Shown here piece by piece: positions 15,511 to 24,750 of a DNA stretch of 49,705 nt. Under the pieces are notes generated by a model that saw only the letters and a list, made by a program, of their open reading frames with translations, was not told the origin of the DNA and did no database searches. The translations under genes were made by a program, and so were the position numbers. Within the stretch, counting starts at the first letter, position 1, and every line of letters begins with the position of its first letter. Source of the DNA: Candidatus Hodarchaeota archaeon (GTDB lineage Archaea; Asgardarchaeota; Heimdallarchaeia; Hodarchaeales; YT1-039); NCBI GenBank assembly GCA_016840025.1, contig JAEOTF010000136.1, positions 1 through 49,705 on the forward strand. Reading direction: 5' to 3'.

Positions 15511-17517
15511 TTGAATAGTTTTAATGAGGCATTTATCTTGAAAAAAGGCAAGCTAATAGAGTTTAAAGTAGGCTTGTATGGTCTTAATCCCCCCAACAAT
15601 CTAGGTATTGTTATTAATTCAAGAACGCGAAAAAAAGAGAGAATTCTTGAAGTATTTACATTAAAAGGAATTAGAGAAATCAAGAGTAAGCATGTTAATA
15701 CTAAGCGTAAATTCATTGATAATATCGACATACCGTCTTCTCTAAAAGCCAAGTTAATTACTCGTGAACTACAGCCTCGATTAGAACATCTAATAGGAAA
15801 ATATGATAGAGGGAAACCAGGTCAAAAAAGAGATATCACAGAGACAGACACAGCGAAAATAACCAATCCGCCTATTTCAGATCGGGAATTATGGGACTGG
15901 TGCCGAAAGAATTGTACTGAATCAGAGCTGACAAGTAAGGAAATAGCAATGAAGTGGTTCAAGTCTAAACCCTCAACAAGTAAAATTGCTGTCATTGATG
16001 ACGTGTTAGAATCTTGTTTGCCCCGTGGTAAGGGATATTTTGATGCGGTGGGGGCAAAACCTCGAAGATGGCGACCTATTTCTCTCGAAGATTATGGAGC
16101 AATAACCGCAGAAATGTCTAGATTGCGCCGTTTAAGAGAGCGAATGATTGAGGTGGAAGAAATTGAAGACGAAGAAGGGTATTCTAAATCGCAAAATATA
16201 CCTGTAGCACTTTATGTTCTAGATTTTACAGAAGAAGAGCAAAAAACGCTCCAAAGATGTCAAAAGTGGATGGGAGAACTAATTATGAATAAAGAATTTA
16301 AAGAAGACATTGAAATTCTTGGAGGAACACATATTTTTAGTTTAGGGAAATTTAATCTAAGAAATTATCTTCAATACCTTGCTGAGGACTGGACAGAAGC
16401 CAGTTATCTACAACCCGCTTCCGCTATGACGGAATTCCTCTTACGTACAGAATACTGGAATGAAAGTGTAGCTCTGGAAAATATCGCTAAACGAGCAGTT
16501 AAGGAAAACCAAAATTTTACTTGGGATATAGATGAGGAAGCCCAAAGACAAGCGCTTGAATTCCCAATACCCACCGAAGAGAAGGAAGAATGGGAAAGAA
16601 GGAAAGATCTGCGTCATTTGGAAGCATATACTATAGACCCTGCCACAGCACGTGATTTTGACCAGGCTCTAGCATACGAAAGACATGAAGATGACTCATA
16701 CAGCTTGTTCGTCATGATTGCAGATGTAGCTCATTACGTTGCACCGGGTTCATACTTAGACAGTCATGCAAAACAACGCGCGACATCTGCGTATCTTCCA
16801 CATCGTGTTTTACCGATGCATCCTCCCGCCTTGTCCACAGGACTTTGTGCATTGCAGGAGAACGTGCCGAGGTTTGCTGTTACGCTGAAATTAGACTTCT
16901 CCCCAAATGGAGAACGTACAAATTATGAAATCTATGAATCTATAGTGCAAGTTAAAGCTAATCTTGCATATGAGTATGTAGATGAAAAACTAGCTGAAAA
17001 GGATCCCTATTGGGTAGGTATGTTAGAACTAGGTGATAAAATTCGTAACAAATTCATTGGGTTAAATGTAGAAACAAAAGAAGCACGTATGACGACATCT
17101 CAACCTACACTCACTTTAGAAGTGAGGGAATTAAAATCATCAGAAAAAATGAATGAAATGTTCATGGTAGCAACTAATGAAGCAATAGGCGAGTTTATAC
17201 GGGATTCTGGGTACACAGGTATTTATCGTTGTCACCCTATCCCAGACCAAGAAGATGTGGAGCGTTTTAACGATCAAATGGCGGCATTAGGCATTGATTA
17301 TCGTGTTGAAATTCCTGAATGGCCTAAACACTTAATAGAAGACGGTAATTCTAAAGAAGACGTAGTTGAGGAACTGGATGTCCTCTCTATGCTCAAGAAA
17401 GGGGGAAAAATACAAATGGGTGGAGGAATGTTGCTTCCTACTTTAGGAAAAGAAAGGAAGAGGAGGAAGAAGAGGAAGGAGAGACAAAGAAAAAGAAAGT
17501 ATTACTGCCGGGTTTAG
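15511..17517 (+). CDS. RNase II/R-family exoribonuclease, N-terminal and catalytic part (frame broken at 3' end)
   Basis: 3'-5' exoribonuclease. Residues about 10-60 form a small beta-rich domain. The RNB domain begins near 360 with D376-PATAR-D382-F-D384-Q385, where RNase II and R have Asp-x5-Asp-x-Asp-Asp; the fourth Asp is Gln here. LPHRVLPMHPPALSTGLCAL follows, with the usual NEAIGEF and YRCHP motifs. Near 17450, within a purine-rich tract, the conserved frame moves by -1, so this frame runs into a basic tail and stops at 17517. The remaining RNB core and the S1 domain continue in the other frame to 18260. The start may be TTG 15511 or TTG 15538; the latter has GAGG about nine bases before it. 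Confidence 0.8.
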   Translation: MNSFNEAFILKKGKLIEFKVGLYGLNPPNNLGIVINSRTRKKERILEVFTLKGIREIKSKHVNTKRKFIDNIDIPSSLKAKLITRELQPRLEHLIGKYDRGKPGQKRDITETDTAKITNPPISDRELWDWCRKNCTESELTSKEIAMKWFKSKPSTSKIAVIDDVLESCLPRGKGYFDAVGAKPRRWRPISLEDYGAITAEMSRLRRLRERMIEVEEIEDEEGYSKSQNIPVALYVLDFTEEEQKTLQRCQKWMGELIMNKEFKEDIEILGGTHIFSLGKFNLRNYLQYLAEDWTEASYLQPASAMTEFLLRTEYWNESVALENIAKRAVKENQNFTWDIDEEAQRQALEFPIPTEEKEEWERRKDLRHLEAYTIDPATARDFDQALAYERHEDDSYSLFVMIADVAHYVAPGSYLDSHAKQRATSAYLPHRVLPMHPPALSTGLCALQENVPRFAVTLKLDFSPNGERTNYEIYESIVQVKANLAYEYVDEKLAEKDPYWVGMLELGDKIRNKFIGLNVETKEARMTTSQPTLTLEVRELKSSEKMNEMFMVATNEAIGEFIRDSGYTGIYRCHPIPDQEDVERFNDQMAALGIDYRVEIPEWPKHLIEDGNSKEDVVEELDVLSMLKKGGKIQMGGGMLLPTLGKERKRRKKRKERQRKRKYYCRV

Positions 17518-17549
17518 CTCAACTCCAGGATGAAGATAGGGAGAAGTGG

Positions 17550-18260
17550 ATGAGACCATTCCGAGAAGTTTTGGCTAAAATTCGGAAGGTTGAAGATAAA
17601 TCGCAAAGAATGGTAATGCACCTCACCACACTGGGAATGTTCGGACGAGCATTTTATACACCGGATAATATTGGGCATTTTGGTCTTGGTAGTGCCTGTT
17701 ATACTCATTTCACTGCACCAATTCGTCGTTATTCCGATGATGTCGCCCATCGGTTAGTTAAGGGTATCCTTCGTGGAACAGCGACCCCAGAAACCCCAGT
17801 ATACACGGAAGAGGAAATAGCCGAATTTACTGAACATTGTACTGAGCAAACAATAGCAGCTGAAAGGTTAGAAAGACAAGTGGTTGGTGCAGGACTTGCC
17901 TTTATGACTAGACGTCCTGAATGGCAAGGTAAGATTAACGGGGTTGTTACTAAAATTCTTCCACGGGGATTCTTCCTTCTTCTTCGCGAAGTAATTGAAG
18001 GAAAAATTAGAATGACAGATTATACACGTGATGAGGTTATAGTTGATCCATCGGAGTCAATTGCATTTCGAAAGAAAAAAGAAGGAGCGATGCTTCGTAA
18101 AATACTTCGGGCAGAAGATTGGCAAGAAATGTTAGATGAGGAAGATGAACCCATTGAGGTTTTGGTCCGATTAGGGCAAAAAATTCCTGTACGGGTAAGC
18201 GCTAGAGATTATGTAGAGGGTAATGTTTCCGTTGTACCTTCCAGTTTTTTAGAAAAATGA
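17550..18260 (+). CDS. RNase II/R-family exoribonuclease, C-terminal part (same gene, shifted frame)
   Basis: This frame carries the end of the RNB domain, with HFGLGSACYTHFTAPIRRYS, the hallmark of RNase II/R, followed by a probable S1 RNA-binding domain (GVVTKILPRGFFLLL) from about residue 130. The frame is open upstream to about 17454 and encodes an acidic run and LPGLAQLQDEDREKW, so the ATG at 17550 is internal to one longer protein. Together the two parts form one enzyme of roughly 900 residues. A one-base sequence error is the simplest cause. A natural mutation or a frameshift event is possible. The P-site AAA at 17449-17451 could slip back one base, but the following GAA could not re-pair well. 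Confidence 0.8.
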   Translation: MRPFREVLAKIRKVEDKSQRMVMHLTTLGMFGRAFYTPDNIGHFGLGSACYTHFTAPIRRYSDDVAHRLVKGILRGTATPETPVYTEEEIAEFTEHCTEQTIAAERLERQVVGAGLAFMTRRPEWQGKINGVVTKILPRGFFLLLREVIEGKIRMTDYTRDEVIVDPSESIAFRKKKEGAMLRKILRAEDWQEMLDEEDEPIEVLVRLGQKIPVRVSARDYVEGNVSVVPSSFLEK

Positions 18261-18279
18261 CGTCTCCCGTCTCTTTTCT

Positions 18280-20433
18280 CTACTCTACTCTTTTGCCGCT
18301 TTTTTTAATTTTTTGAGCAAAGTTACTGTATTTTACCGCTTGTTCTGTTTCTCCTATTTCTCGATGGGCTCTTGCAAGTGTTTCTAATAAGATGGAAGAA
18401 TTCGATTCTACTTCCAATGCTTCATTTAAAATTTCAATAGCTTCATCATGATTGCCCAAATCCATCCATGTTACTGCAAGATTATAAAGCGTAGGAACGT
18501 GAGTTTTGTCTATCTCGATAGCTCTCAAGAAACAGTCCAATGCTCGGTTTTGTTGGTCAGCGGAAGCATAAGCGGTTCCCAAATTATTCCAAAGTAACAC
18601 ATTATTATCATCTAAAGCTACTGCCAATCGGAAGCAGCGAATAGCGGCTTGCTTGTTATTTAAAGCACCTTGTACAATACCGAGATTGTTCCATGAAGCG
18701 GTATCGGTGGGGTCAACCTCTAAAGCTTTCATATAAGCATCTCTGGATTCCTTAAGATCTCCCTTTTTTTGATAGAGAATTCCCAGATCATACCATATTG
18801 TTTCATCATTAACATTAATTTTAGTCGCTTCATTTAACTTTTCTATCGCTTTCTCGGGATTATTCAATGCGTCTTCAACAGCTGCGAGACTTCTAAGAAC
18901 ATCAAAATTGTCAGGAGAAGTCTGACAAGCAACTTCTAGAATTTCTTTAGCTTTCTCAAGTTTACCTTCTTCAAGATGAGTCTTAGCTATTCGTTTTAAA
19001 ACTGAGGCTGAAAAAGGCGCTAAATCCCTTGCTTTCTTATAACAGTTTAATGCATCCCTAAAATCCTGCTGTTTTAAGTATTGATCTCCAAGTTCTAACC
19101 AAATCGAGACACTAGTTGGATCTAAGTGACTAGCTTTATGTAAGTGCTTTATAGCTCTTTGGGAGTCACCTAACTTGACAAGAAGAGCAGCAAATGCCAA
19201 TCTTTTCTGGATACAATCAGAATTTTCTTTAAGATCAGCTTCTAAGTGTTCTAAATCACGGGTTGTTTCTTCCACACAGAAATTGCAAAGGTTGTTGTTT
19301 TCCTGACTACATTTAATACAGAGATAAGAGCCGCAGATTTTACAATACTCCCCTTGTGGTTCACAAGAAGAGCAAAGAAATCGTTTACACCATTCACAAC
19401 GTGATACAGTTGGTTGGCATCCGTTACATAATTGTTTTTCACAAATACCACAAATTAAGAGAGCATCTCCAGCACAAGAACTACAAAAGACACCATCACA
19501 TTGAGAACAGAAATTTTGACAAGAAGTACAAATCAATTTGCCGCATACTTCACATACGGCAAAATTTACATTACATGTACTGCATGCTTTACTTCCACAA
19601 GAGATACAAACAGAAATTTGACCTGCAATGGGGTTATTTGCTTCTAACAATGGTTTTTCGCAGAAGGAACACCCTTGGACACAAGTATTACAAATGAAGA
19701 AAGAAGCAGTAGAAGAAGAAACATGTACAGTTTCAAGATGTGAGTGGCAGAAAACAGAGCCACAAACGCTACAGGAAATCGCACGGCATCTTATTCCACA
19801 AATTTTACAATTACCTAAAAGATTAGAGTCACTCATAAGGATTACTGCTGTATTAAGGGCTGATTCTGGATCATGAAACTCGCCTGCAGAAACAAGGGCA
19901 GATAGGGAAAGGATTGTTTGTAAAGGAACAAGAAAAGGAGTACGATATGAATTTTGATTTAACTGACTATTTACAATCTTGACTATATCCCAAACATCGA
20001 TCTTTTCTCGTTTATGATTTTCTATCATTTTGTGAGCAGTTATTTGAACAGAATTTAGGAATTGGATAATTTTCACAAGGAAAAATTCGAGAATGGAACT
20101 ATTAAACTGAGGATACAGTTGAATAAATTTAAACAAGTGTGAAGATGGATTAGAAACAAGAGGAGGGAGATTAACAGCATTATAATTAGAAGAAAATATT
20201 GATGAAAAAAATTTTTCATATCTAGGAATCAAGACTTCGTTTGAAGAGGAAGATGTTTGAGGAGGGGGAGGATAATGATTAACCAGAAATAGAAAAAGAT
20301 CAAAAGCTATTTTTATCATTGCGTTTTGTGCAGTGGGAAGAATATTGTTGTCCTCATCCAATTTCATGGAATTTAAGATGAAAAATCGAAATAGATGATA
20401 GGAAGAGGATTCAACAGACCTTGTCGTTATCAA
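18280..20433 (-). CDS. Cys-rich multi-zinc-knuckle TPR protein
   Basis: 717-residue soluble protein of unknown function. Residues 1-200 are helical with no motif seen. Residues 209-386 hold 36 cysteines. From 276 to 375 the pattern C-x2-C-x4-C-x2-C repeats six times at intervals of 15-19 residues, so each unit probably binds one zinc. From about 400 to 710 there are about nine tetratricopeptide repeats (for example AIKHLHKASHLDPTSVSIWL), a protein-interaction scaffold. The TTG start at 20433 overlaps the stop of a small upstream frame (TTGA) and has GGAGGGG very close before it. An internal ATG at 20367 is possible. It may act as an adaptor; no enzyme motif is visible. Confidence 0.8.
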   Translation of the reverse strand: MITTRSVESSSYHLFRFFILNSMKLDEDNNILPTAQNAMIKIAFDLFLFLVNHYPPPPQTSSSSNEVLIPRYEKFFSSIFSSNYNAVNLPPLVSNPSSHLFKFIQLYPQFNSSILEFFLVKIIQFLNSVQITAHKMIENHKREKIDVWDIVKIVNSQLNQNSYRTPFLVPLQTILSLSALVSAGEFHDPESALNTAVILMSDSNLLGNCKICGIRCRAISCSVCGSVFCHSHLETVHVSSSTASFFICNTCVQGCSFCEKPLLEANNPIAGQISVCISCGSKACSTCNVNFAVCEVCGKLICTSCQNFCSQCDGVFCSSCAGDALLICGICEKQLCNGCQPTVSRCEWCKRFLCSSCEPQGEYCKICGSYLCIKCSQENNNLCNFCVEETTRDLEHLEADLKENSDCIQKRLAFAALLVKLGDSQRAIKHLHKASHLDPTSVSIWLELGDQYLKQQDFRDALNCYKKARDLAPFSASVLKRIAKTHLEEGKLEKAKEILEVACQTSPDNFDVLRSLAAVEDALNNPEKAIEKLNEATKINVNDETIWYDLGILYQKKGDLKESRDAYMKALEVDPTDTASWNNLGIVQGALNNKQAAIRCFRLAVALDDNNVLLWNNLGTAYASADQQNRALDCFLRAIEIDKTHVPTLYNLAVTWMDLGNHDEAIEILNEALEVESNSSILLETLARAHREIGETEQAVKYSNFAQKIKKSGKRVE

Positions 20434-20660
20434 ACCCCTCCATAAGAAGATACATCGACAGATTGAAGGAGATTAAAGAGACTTGTCCTTGTTATTAAAG
20501 ATTGATTATGGTTTAGTTCTTTTTGAATGGAAGCAAAAAAGAGATTATTGCTTCTATATAGTAAAAAATGTAAAATTTCATCTTTCATGACGTTTAAGGA
20601 AGTGTATCTGATTATATAACCATTATTATGTCTTAATTCGATATTTTTGATGGGGGTCAT
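20430..20660 (-). CDS. Small hypothetical protein upstream of the TPR gene
   Basis: 76-residue frame from ATG 20660 whose TGA stop overlaps the TTG start of the TPR protein. The middle (ILHFLLYRSNNLFFASIQKE) looks helical and could be part of a winged helix. The overlap suggests translational coupling, or that this is the real N-terminus of the TPR protein after a frame change. No family is recognised. Confidence 0.3.
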   Translation of the reverse strand: MTPIKNIELRHNNGYIIRYTSLNVMKDEILHFLLYRSNNLFFASIQKELNHNQSLITRTSLFNLLQSVDVSSYGGV

Positions 20661-21134
20661 GTGCCATGCATCTCTGCCGACATCTCTTGTCTTTATTTAA
20701 GACTAATAAAGGAAATAAGAAAATTTGTTCTAAATTGCGAAGCTATTTCATTCATTTATCATTCATTTGTTGTCAAGAATTGATTATGTGCCTTATTGAA
20801 ATGATTAGTCTAATAAGTATGACCTTATCTCACAATCCCCAAATTAAAAGGAATTTTAAAAAATGGGAATTTTTTTGCTTGGATTTATTTATAAGATTCT
20901 CATAGTATTATTATTGATGAAATATTATCAGAAAGAACGAGAGATTATTTTTAACTATTTATTAAGACAAATAAAATGTGATGCTTAGACCTTATGAGGA
21001 TATTCATGCTACACTTTAGAGGTGATGGTTTTTACTGGAAAAAACCGGAATTTAGACATGGTTTCGAACGAATTACTTTTTCTTTGTGAGAAAAGATAGA
21101 TTTCTATGGTAAAAAGGTAGAGAAGAGATGACTT
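20661..21134. other. AT-rich gap with no supported gene
   Basis: 474 bases between divergent genes. A 79-codon frame at 20666-20905 is Cys-, Leu- and Ile-rich with no ribosome binding site and is not believed. The stretch presumably holds the promoters of the TPR gene and the aminotransferase. No tRNA or stable hairpin was seen. Confidence 0.5.
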
Positions 21135-22358
21135 TTGAAACCAACGAAGGTCGTTAGACAAAATCCCATCCTTTCCCAAATCAGTTATCCTCCCATACAG
21201 GAGATCAAAGCCTATGCGAGAAAAAAAAAGCAAATGGGAACCAAAATAATAGATTTATCTCAAGGACGACCGAATTTCCCAACCCCTCGACTTATCCGGG
21301 AAGCAGTTGCTACTGCTCTCACAGACCCTGAAATGGAAGACCTATGGATCGGTTATTCTCTTGGATTAGGGCTATTCCAGTTGAGGGAGAAGATAGCAGA
21401 AAAAATCTATAAAGAGAATAATCTTTCAGTCGATCCTGAGACCGAAATTTTAATTACAAATGGAGGAAGTACAGCAGCATTCACAGCAGCGCTCACTATT
21501 ACGAGTCCACAAGAAAAAAACATTCTCATTGCCCCGTTCTACTTCTGCTATGAGCGTATCCTTCAATTAATTGGAGGAGAACCCTGTGAACACCCACTTG
21601 AACTGAATAGCCATCAAGCTAGAGTTAATTTTGAGAAGTTAGAAAAACAAATTTCACCAAAAACAGCGTCTTTATGGGTTGCAAACCCTTCAAATCCAAC
21701 TGGGAAATGCTATTCGGAAAAAGAATTACGAAAACTTGTTGATTTATGTATCAACAATAATATGTATTTGATATATGATGAAGTATACTCGTCGCTTGTT
21801 TATGATGAAAAAAAGCATATTAATCCATCTACATTTGGTGAAGAAGCTGCACAACATGTAGTGTCAATAGGAAGTATGTCGAAAAATTTTGCAATGGCAG
21901 GATGGAGAATAGGCTGGATCATAGCACCTTCTGAACTAATAGCGAATTTTATGAAATATCATGATAATGCTGTTGTGTGTGCACCGGTTCCATCTCAAAT
22001 TGGCGCTCTCTCTGCATTGTCGAATGAAGCACATATTCCTAATTACCGAGATGAATATCAAAAAAGACGAGACCTAGTTCAAAATAGGATATCGGAAATA
22101 GAGGAAATTTGGTGTCCTCCAATGGAAGGAGCGATCTTTAGTTTAATATTTTTTAACGGGGAAAAAGATTCACGGTCTTTAGCATTTGATATGGTTAAGA
22201 ATACAGGAATAATCACCGTACCAGGTGAAGTTTTTGGAAAATGTGCTAATGGTGCACTCAGAATCTGTTTTGGTTCGGCGAAAACTGAAGAATTGAATAA
22301 TGCCTTTGACCTCATTGAAAAATATATTAGAAAAAAAAAGAGATACAATTCCGCTTAG
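21135..22358 (+). CDS. PLP-dependent class I/II aminotransferase
   Basis: Fold-type I aminotransferase of the aspartate/aromatic group, 407 residues. Key points are an N-terminal QGRPNFPTP substrate loop, NGGSTAAF (cofactor phosphate loop), VANPSNPTGK (the Asn that contacts the PLP ring), YDEVYSSLVYD (the Asp bound to PLP nitrogen), and SMSKNFAMAGWRIGW with PLP Lys250 and the Arg of the carboxylate site. The TTG start has AGAGATG a few bases upstream. The next gene starts 11 bases after the stop. The amino-acid substrate cannot be told from sequence alone. Confidence 0.9.
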   Translation: MKPTKVVRQNPILSQISYPPIQEIKAYARKKKQMGTKIIDLSQGRPNFPTPRLIREAVATALTDPEMEDLWIGYSLGLGLFQLREKIAEKIYKENNLSVDPETEILITNGGSTAAFTAALTITSPQEKNILIAPFYFCYERILQLIGGEPCEHPLELNSHQARVNFEKLEKQISPKTASLWVANPSNPTGKCYSEKELRKLVDLCINNNMYLIYDEVYSSLVYDEKKHINPSTFGEEAAQHVVSIGSMSKNFAMAGWRIGWIIAPSELIANFMKYHDNAVVCAPVPSQIGALSALSNEAHIPNYRDEYQKRRDLVQNRISEIEEIWCPPMEGAIFSLIFFNGEKDSRSLAFDMVKNTGIITVPGEVFGKCANGALRICFGSAKTEELNNAFDLIEKYIRKKKRYNSA

Positions 22359-22368
22359 GGATGATCCC

Positions 22369-23415
22369 ATGAGTTTTTCAATAATTTCCGCTAAATTACC
22401 TCCTCCTAAGAATTCGGATATCTTTAGAGAGATATATGCACTTCCAAAAATGTCAAGAACTCAATTTAGTGATTTTTGTGATTATATTGTTGATCAAGGA
22501 TGGCGAATCCGCCAAGCAGGATTTGGAGATCCACAAGTATATCAAATCTATTTTCGTCCAAGATCTAGTGCTCTATTCAAAAAGAAAGACGCCAGTACAA
22601 TCCCAGTTTGGGCGGATCTTTTAAGAAGAAACCTCCCCCTTGGAACAAAGCAACTGATTTCATTGATGAAGTCCCGCGAGGCATTTAAAATTGAATTTAG
22701 AGATCTAGAAAATGAAGAACGGAGGCTTAGCGTTGATCGGGGCGGATTTATGATTGCTCAACTTTTAGAAAAAGAAGAGATAGAGAATTACATTTCCTGG
22801 CTTATTAAAAATCTCCAGAAAGAAGAATATCGCGTTCATCATGCATTACATCCTTTAAAAACTAAAACTAGCTTTACATGCAGCTATTTTACGCTTAAAA
22901 GAAAGTTAAAGACCTTAGAAATAATACTGCATCCACGAATAGAAAAAAAACGAGGTATCTACCAATTTTTACATCAAACCATGACCTCACATCTAACCAG
23001 TGATGAACTTATTGTATTGGCAGCTCTTTTATCTCAAGTTCGTAATGATTATCCTGATGGAACCATATGTGTTCAATCTACAAGTAAAGAAGATAACTTA
23101 AAGTTGATCAATCTTAAAACTAGAACGAATTACGTAATTGGCCGAGTCACTCTAAGTACCGAAGAAATAATTGATAAGATAGAACAGATAAGGCTTTTTT
23201 CTACCTTCCTTCAAGGAACGTCTTTTGTTGCCTGTCCAAATCTATCCATTTCACTCCATTCATCCTCCAAGGTGGGAAGATCTATTGATCTCCGCTTTTT
23301 AACAGAGGATGTTTTTCCAGAACTTGACCAATGGTGTTATGATTCACGATTTTTACTGAACCTACAGAAAGATTGGAACAGACTTTATCCGGGTGATCTT
23401 CCAAAGACGACTTAA
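22369..23415 (+). CDS. Hypothetical protein following the aminotransferase
   Basis: 348-residue soluble protein without a family I recognise. It is a mixed alpha/beta chain with a basic central part (RRLSVDRGGFMIAQLLEKEE) and no membrane helix or Cys motif. The ATG at 22369 is chosen because AGGGATGA lies just before it. A longer frame from 22300 would overlap the aminotransferase by 59 bases. Probably co-transcribed with the aminotransferase. Confidence 0.65.
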   Translation: MSFSIISAKLPPPKNSDIFREIYALPKMSRTQFSDFCDYIVDQGWRIRQAGFGDPQVYQIYFRPRSSALFKKKDASTIPVWADLLRRNLPLGTKQLISLMKSREAFKIEFRDLENEERRLSVDRGGFMIAQLLEKEEIENYISWLIKNLQKEEYRVHHALHPLKTKTSFTCSYFTLKRKLKTLEIILHPRIEKKRGIYQFLHQTMTSHLTSDELIVLAALLSQVRNDYPDGTICVQSTSKEDNLKLINLKTRTNYVIGRVTLSTEEIIDKIEQIRLFSTFLQGTSFVACPNLSISLHSSSKVGRSIDLRFLTEDVFPELDQWCYDSRFLLNLQKDWNRLYPGDLPKTT

Positions 23416-23646
23416 TGAGAAAAATAATTATATTAGTTTTTTATGATGAAATAAATCAATGACTTAGAACTAAAAGCAAAAATAAGGAAAGAATATGTTT
23501 CAAATTAGGATCCTAAAGACATCAGGTATAATACTGAGAAATACTTTGATAATACTTACGAAATATGTTCACTCTTCAAGTATTGATTACAGTGATACCT
23601 AAAATTTGATTACATGGATAAGAATTCTTGGAGGACTAATTAAAAA

Positions 23647-23805
23647 ATGAGACTTGTTACTGTCCACCTTCCTGAGGCATTTGTAGAAGGCTTAGATGAA
23701 CTTGTTCGCTCTCAACGATATCCCAACCGTTCTGAAGGTATCCGTATGGCAATACGAGATCTTTTACGTGAGGAACTTTGGAATACTCCCTATTCATTGA
23801 AATAA
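23647..23805 (+). CDS. Ribbon-helix-helix (CopG/Arc-type) DNA-binding protein
   Basis: 52-residue protein beginning MRLVTVHLPEAFVEGLDEL and continuing with SQRYPNRSEGIRMAIRDLL. This is the short strand, helix (with SEGIR-type turn) and helix of ribbon-helix-helix repressors and nickel-regulator N-termini. GGAGG at 23631-23635 precedes the ATG by 11 bases. It probably dimerises on DNA through the first strand. It stands 74 bases before the PAC2-family gene and may regulate it or a distant target. No metal- or ligand-binding C-terminal domain is present. Confidence 0.85.
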   Translation: MRLVTVHLPEAFVEGLDELVRSQRYPNRSEGIRMAIRDLLREELWNTPYSLK

Positions 23806-23879
23806 ATGTAAATGATCACTTAACAATTAGAACGGTATTTTTATACCATCAAGGGGGATACAACAGTTGATGGTAAAAA

Positions 23880-24740
23880 ATGTCAAAGCCACTCAAGGTC
23901 GTTTACGTACAAGGACTAACTGGTATGGGACTTGTCGGCTTTAATGTCGCACAAACGGTACGGATGGATCTGGACGCTTATCGAATTGCTACCTATTCGG
24001 AGTTTTTCCCCACTGTAGCGTTTGTAGATGACGGTAAATTGAAGACCCGAACAATTGAAGTCTTCAAGGCTCAATTAAATAATACTACCGTATATTCTAT
24101 GACTGGCTCGCAACCTGAAGAAAATCTGCTAACTTCCGCGTTTATATCTAAATTTGAACAAGATATGAGCCGTTGGCATGGAGCCGAACCAGTAGATTTG
24201 TACCTCGCATTTGGAGCTTTTATTACGCGATTTGAGTTACCAAATGTTGATGAACGGGAAGTAAATGAATTAGCAGAAAAGAAAATTAAAGAAGAGAAAT
24301 TAAAAGAACGACGGTTATTTATTGCTACCGCGGGGGGTCTCGAGTATACAGAACTGAAATCATTCCTCGCTGAATCAAGTTCTGGAACAGATAATCTCGT
24401 CTTACAAGAAAGTGAGGGCTATATTAGCGGATTGAACGGAGTTCTACCAGCCCATATTGCTGATAAATTGGATATTCCTACAGCAACCATTATGGTAGAA
24501 ACTGCAATTCCTGATTTTGTGGGATCCGATAGTCCGTTATATCGGTTTCTAGGCTTATGTGGAGCACGTAGAGGTCTTCAATTTCTACAAGATTTATTGA
24601 AAACTGATTTCTCACTTGACTATGTTGATGATAACATAAATTCATTAGAGAAATCCGCTATTCGTCAATGTGCTATGACAATTCGGTTAGGAATTCAAGC
24701 TAAAGAAGGAACCCCGCCAAGAAAAGAGATGTACGTCTAA
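23880..24740 (+). CDS. PAC2-family (proteasome-assembly-chaperone-like) protein
   Basis: 286-residue archaeal member of the PAC2 / COG2047-like group. Recognised by the N-terminal VVYVQGLTGMGLVGFNVAQ, the YSEFFPTVAFVDDG strand, the LNGVLPAHIADKLDIP stretch and the following long helix. An inserted charged helix around residues 125-142 is typical. In eukaryotes relatives assist 20S proteasome assembly; the archaeal function is not well established. The ATG at 23880 is used because a stop lies just upstream in frame. GGGGG at 23853-23857 is rather far away to serve as ribosome binding site. Confidence 0.82.
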   Translation: MSKPLKVVYVQGLTGMGLVGFNVAQTVRMDLDAYRIATYSEFFPTVAFVDDGKLKTRTIEVFKAQLNNTTVYSMTGSQPEENLLTSAFISKFEQDMSRWHGAEPVDLYLAFGAFITRFELPNVDEREVNELAEKKIKEEKLKERRLFIATAGGLEYTELKSFLAESSSGTDNLVLQESEGYISGLNGVLPAHIADKLDIPTATIMVETAIPDFVGSDSPLYRFLGLCGARRGLQFLQDLLKTDFSLDYVDDNINSLEKSAIRQCAMTIRLGIQAKEGTPPRKEMYV

Positions 24741-24750
24741 CCTACGAGAT

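Noticed and set aside
17440..17470. Programmed -1 frameshift in the RNase gene
   Set aside because: The site is not a standard X-XXY-YYZ heptamer, since only one tRNA could re-pair, and two other indel-like breaks suggest sequence errors. Kept as a question only.
20666..20905. 79-codon frame in the TPR-aminotransferase gap
   Set aside because: Composition is typical of translated AT-rich noncoding DNA and no ribosome binding site is present.
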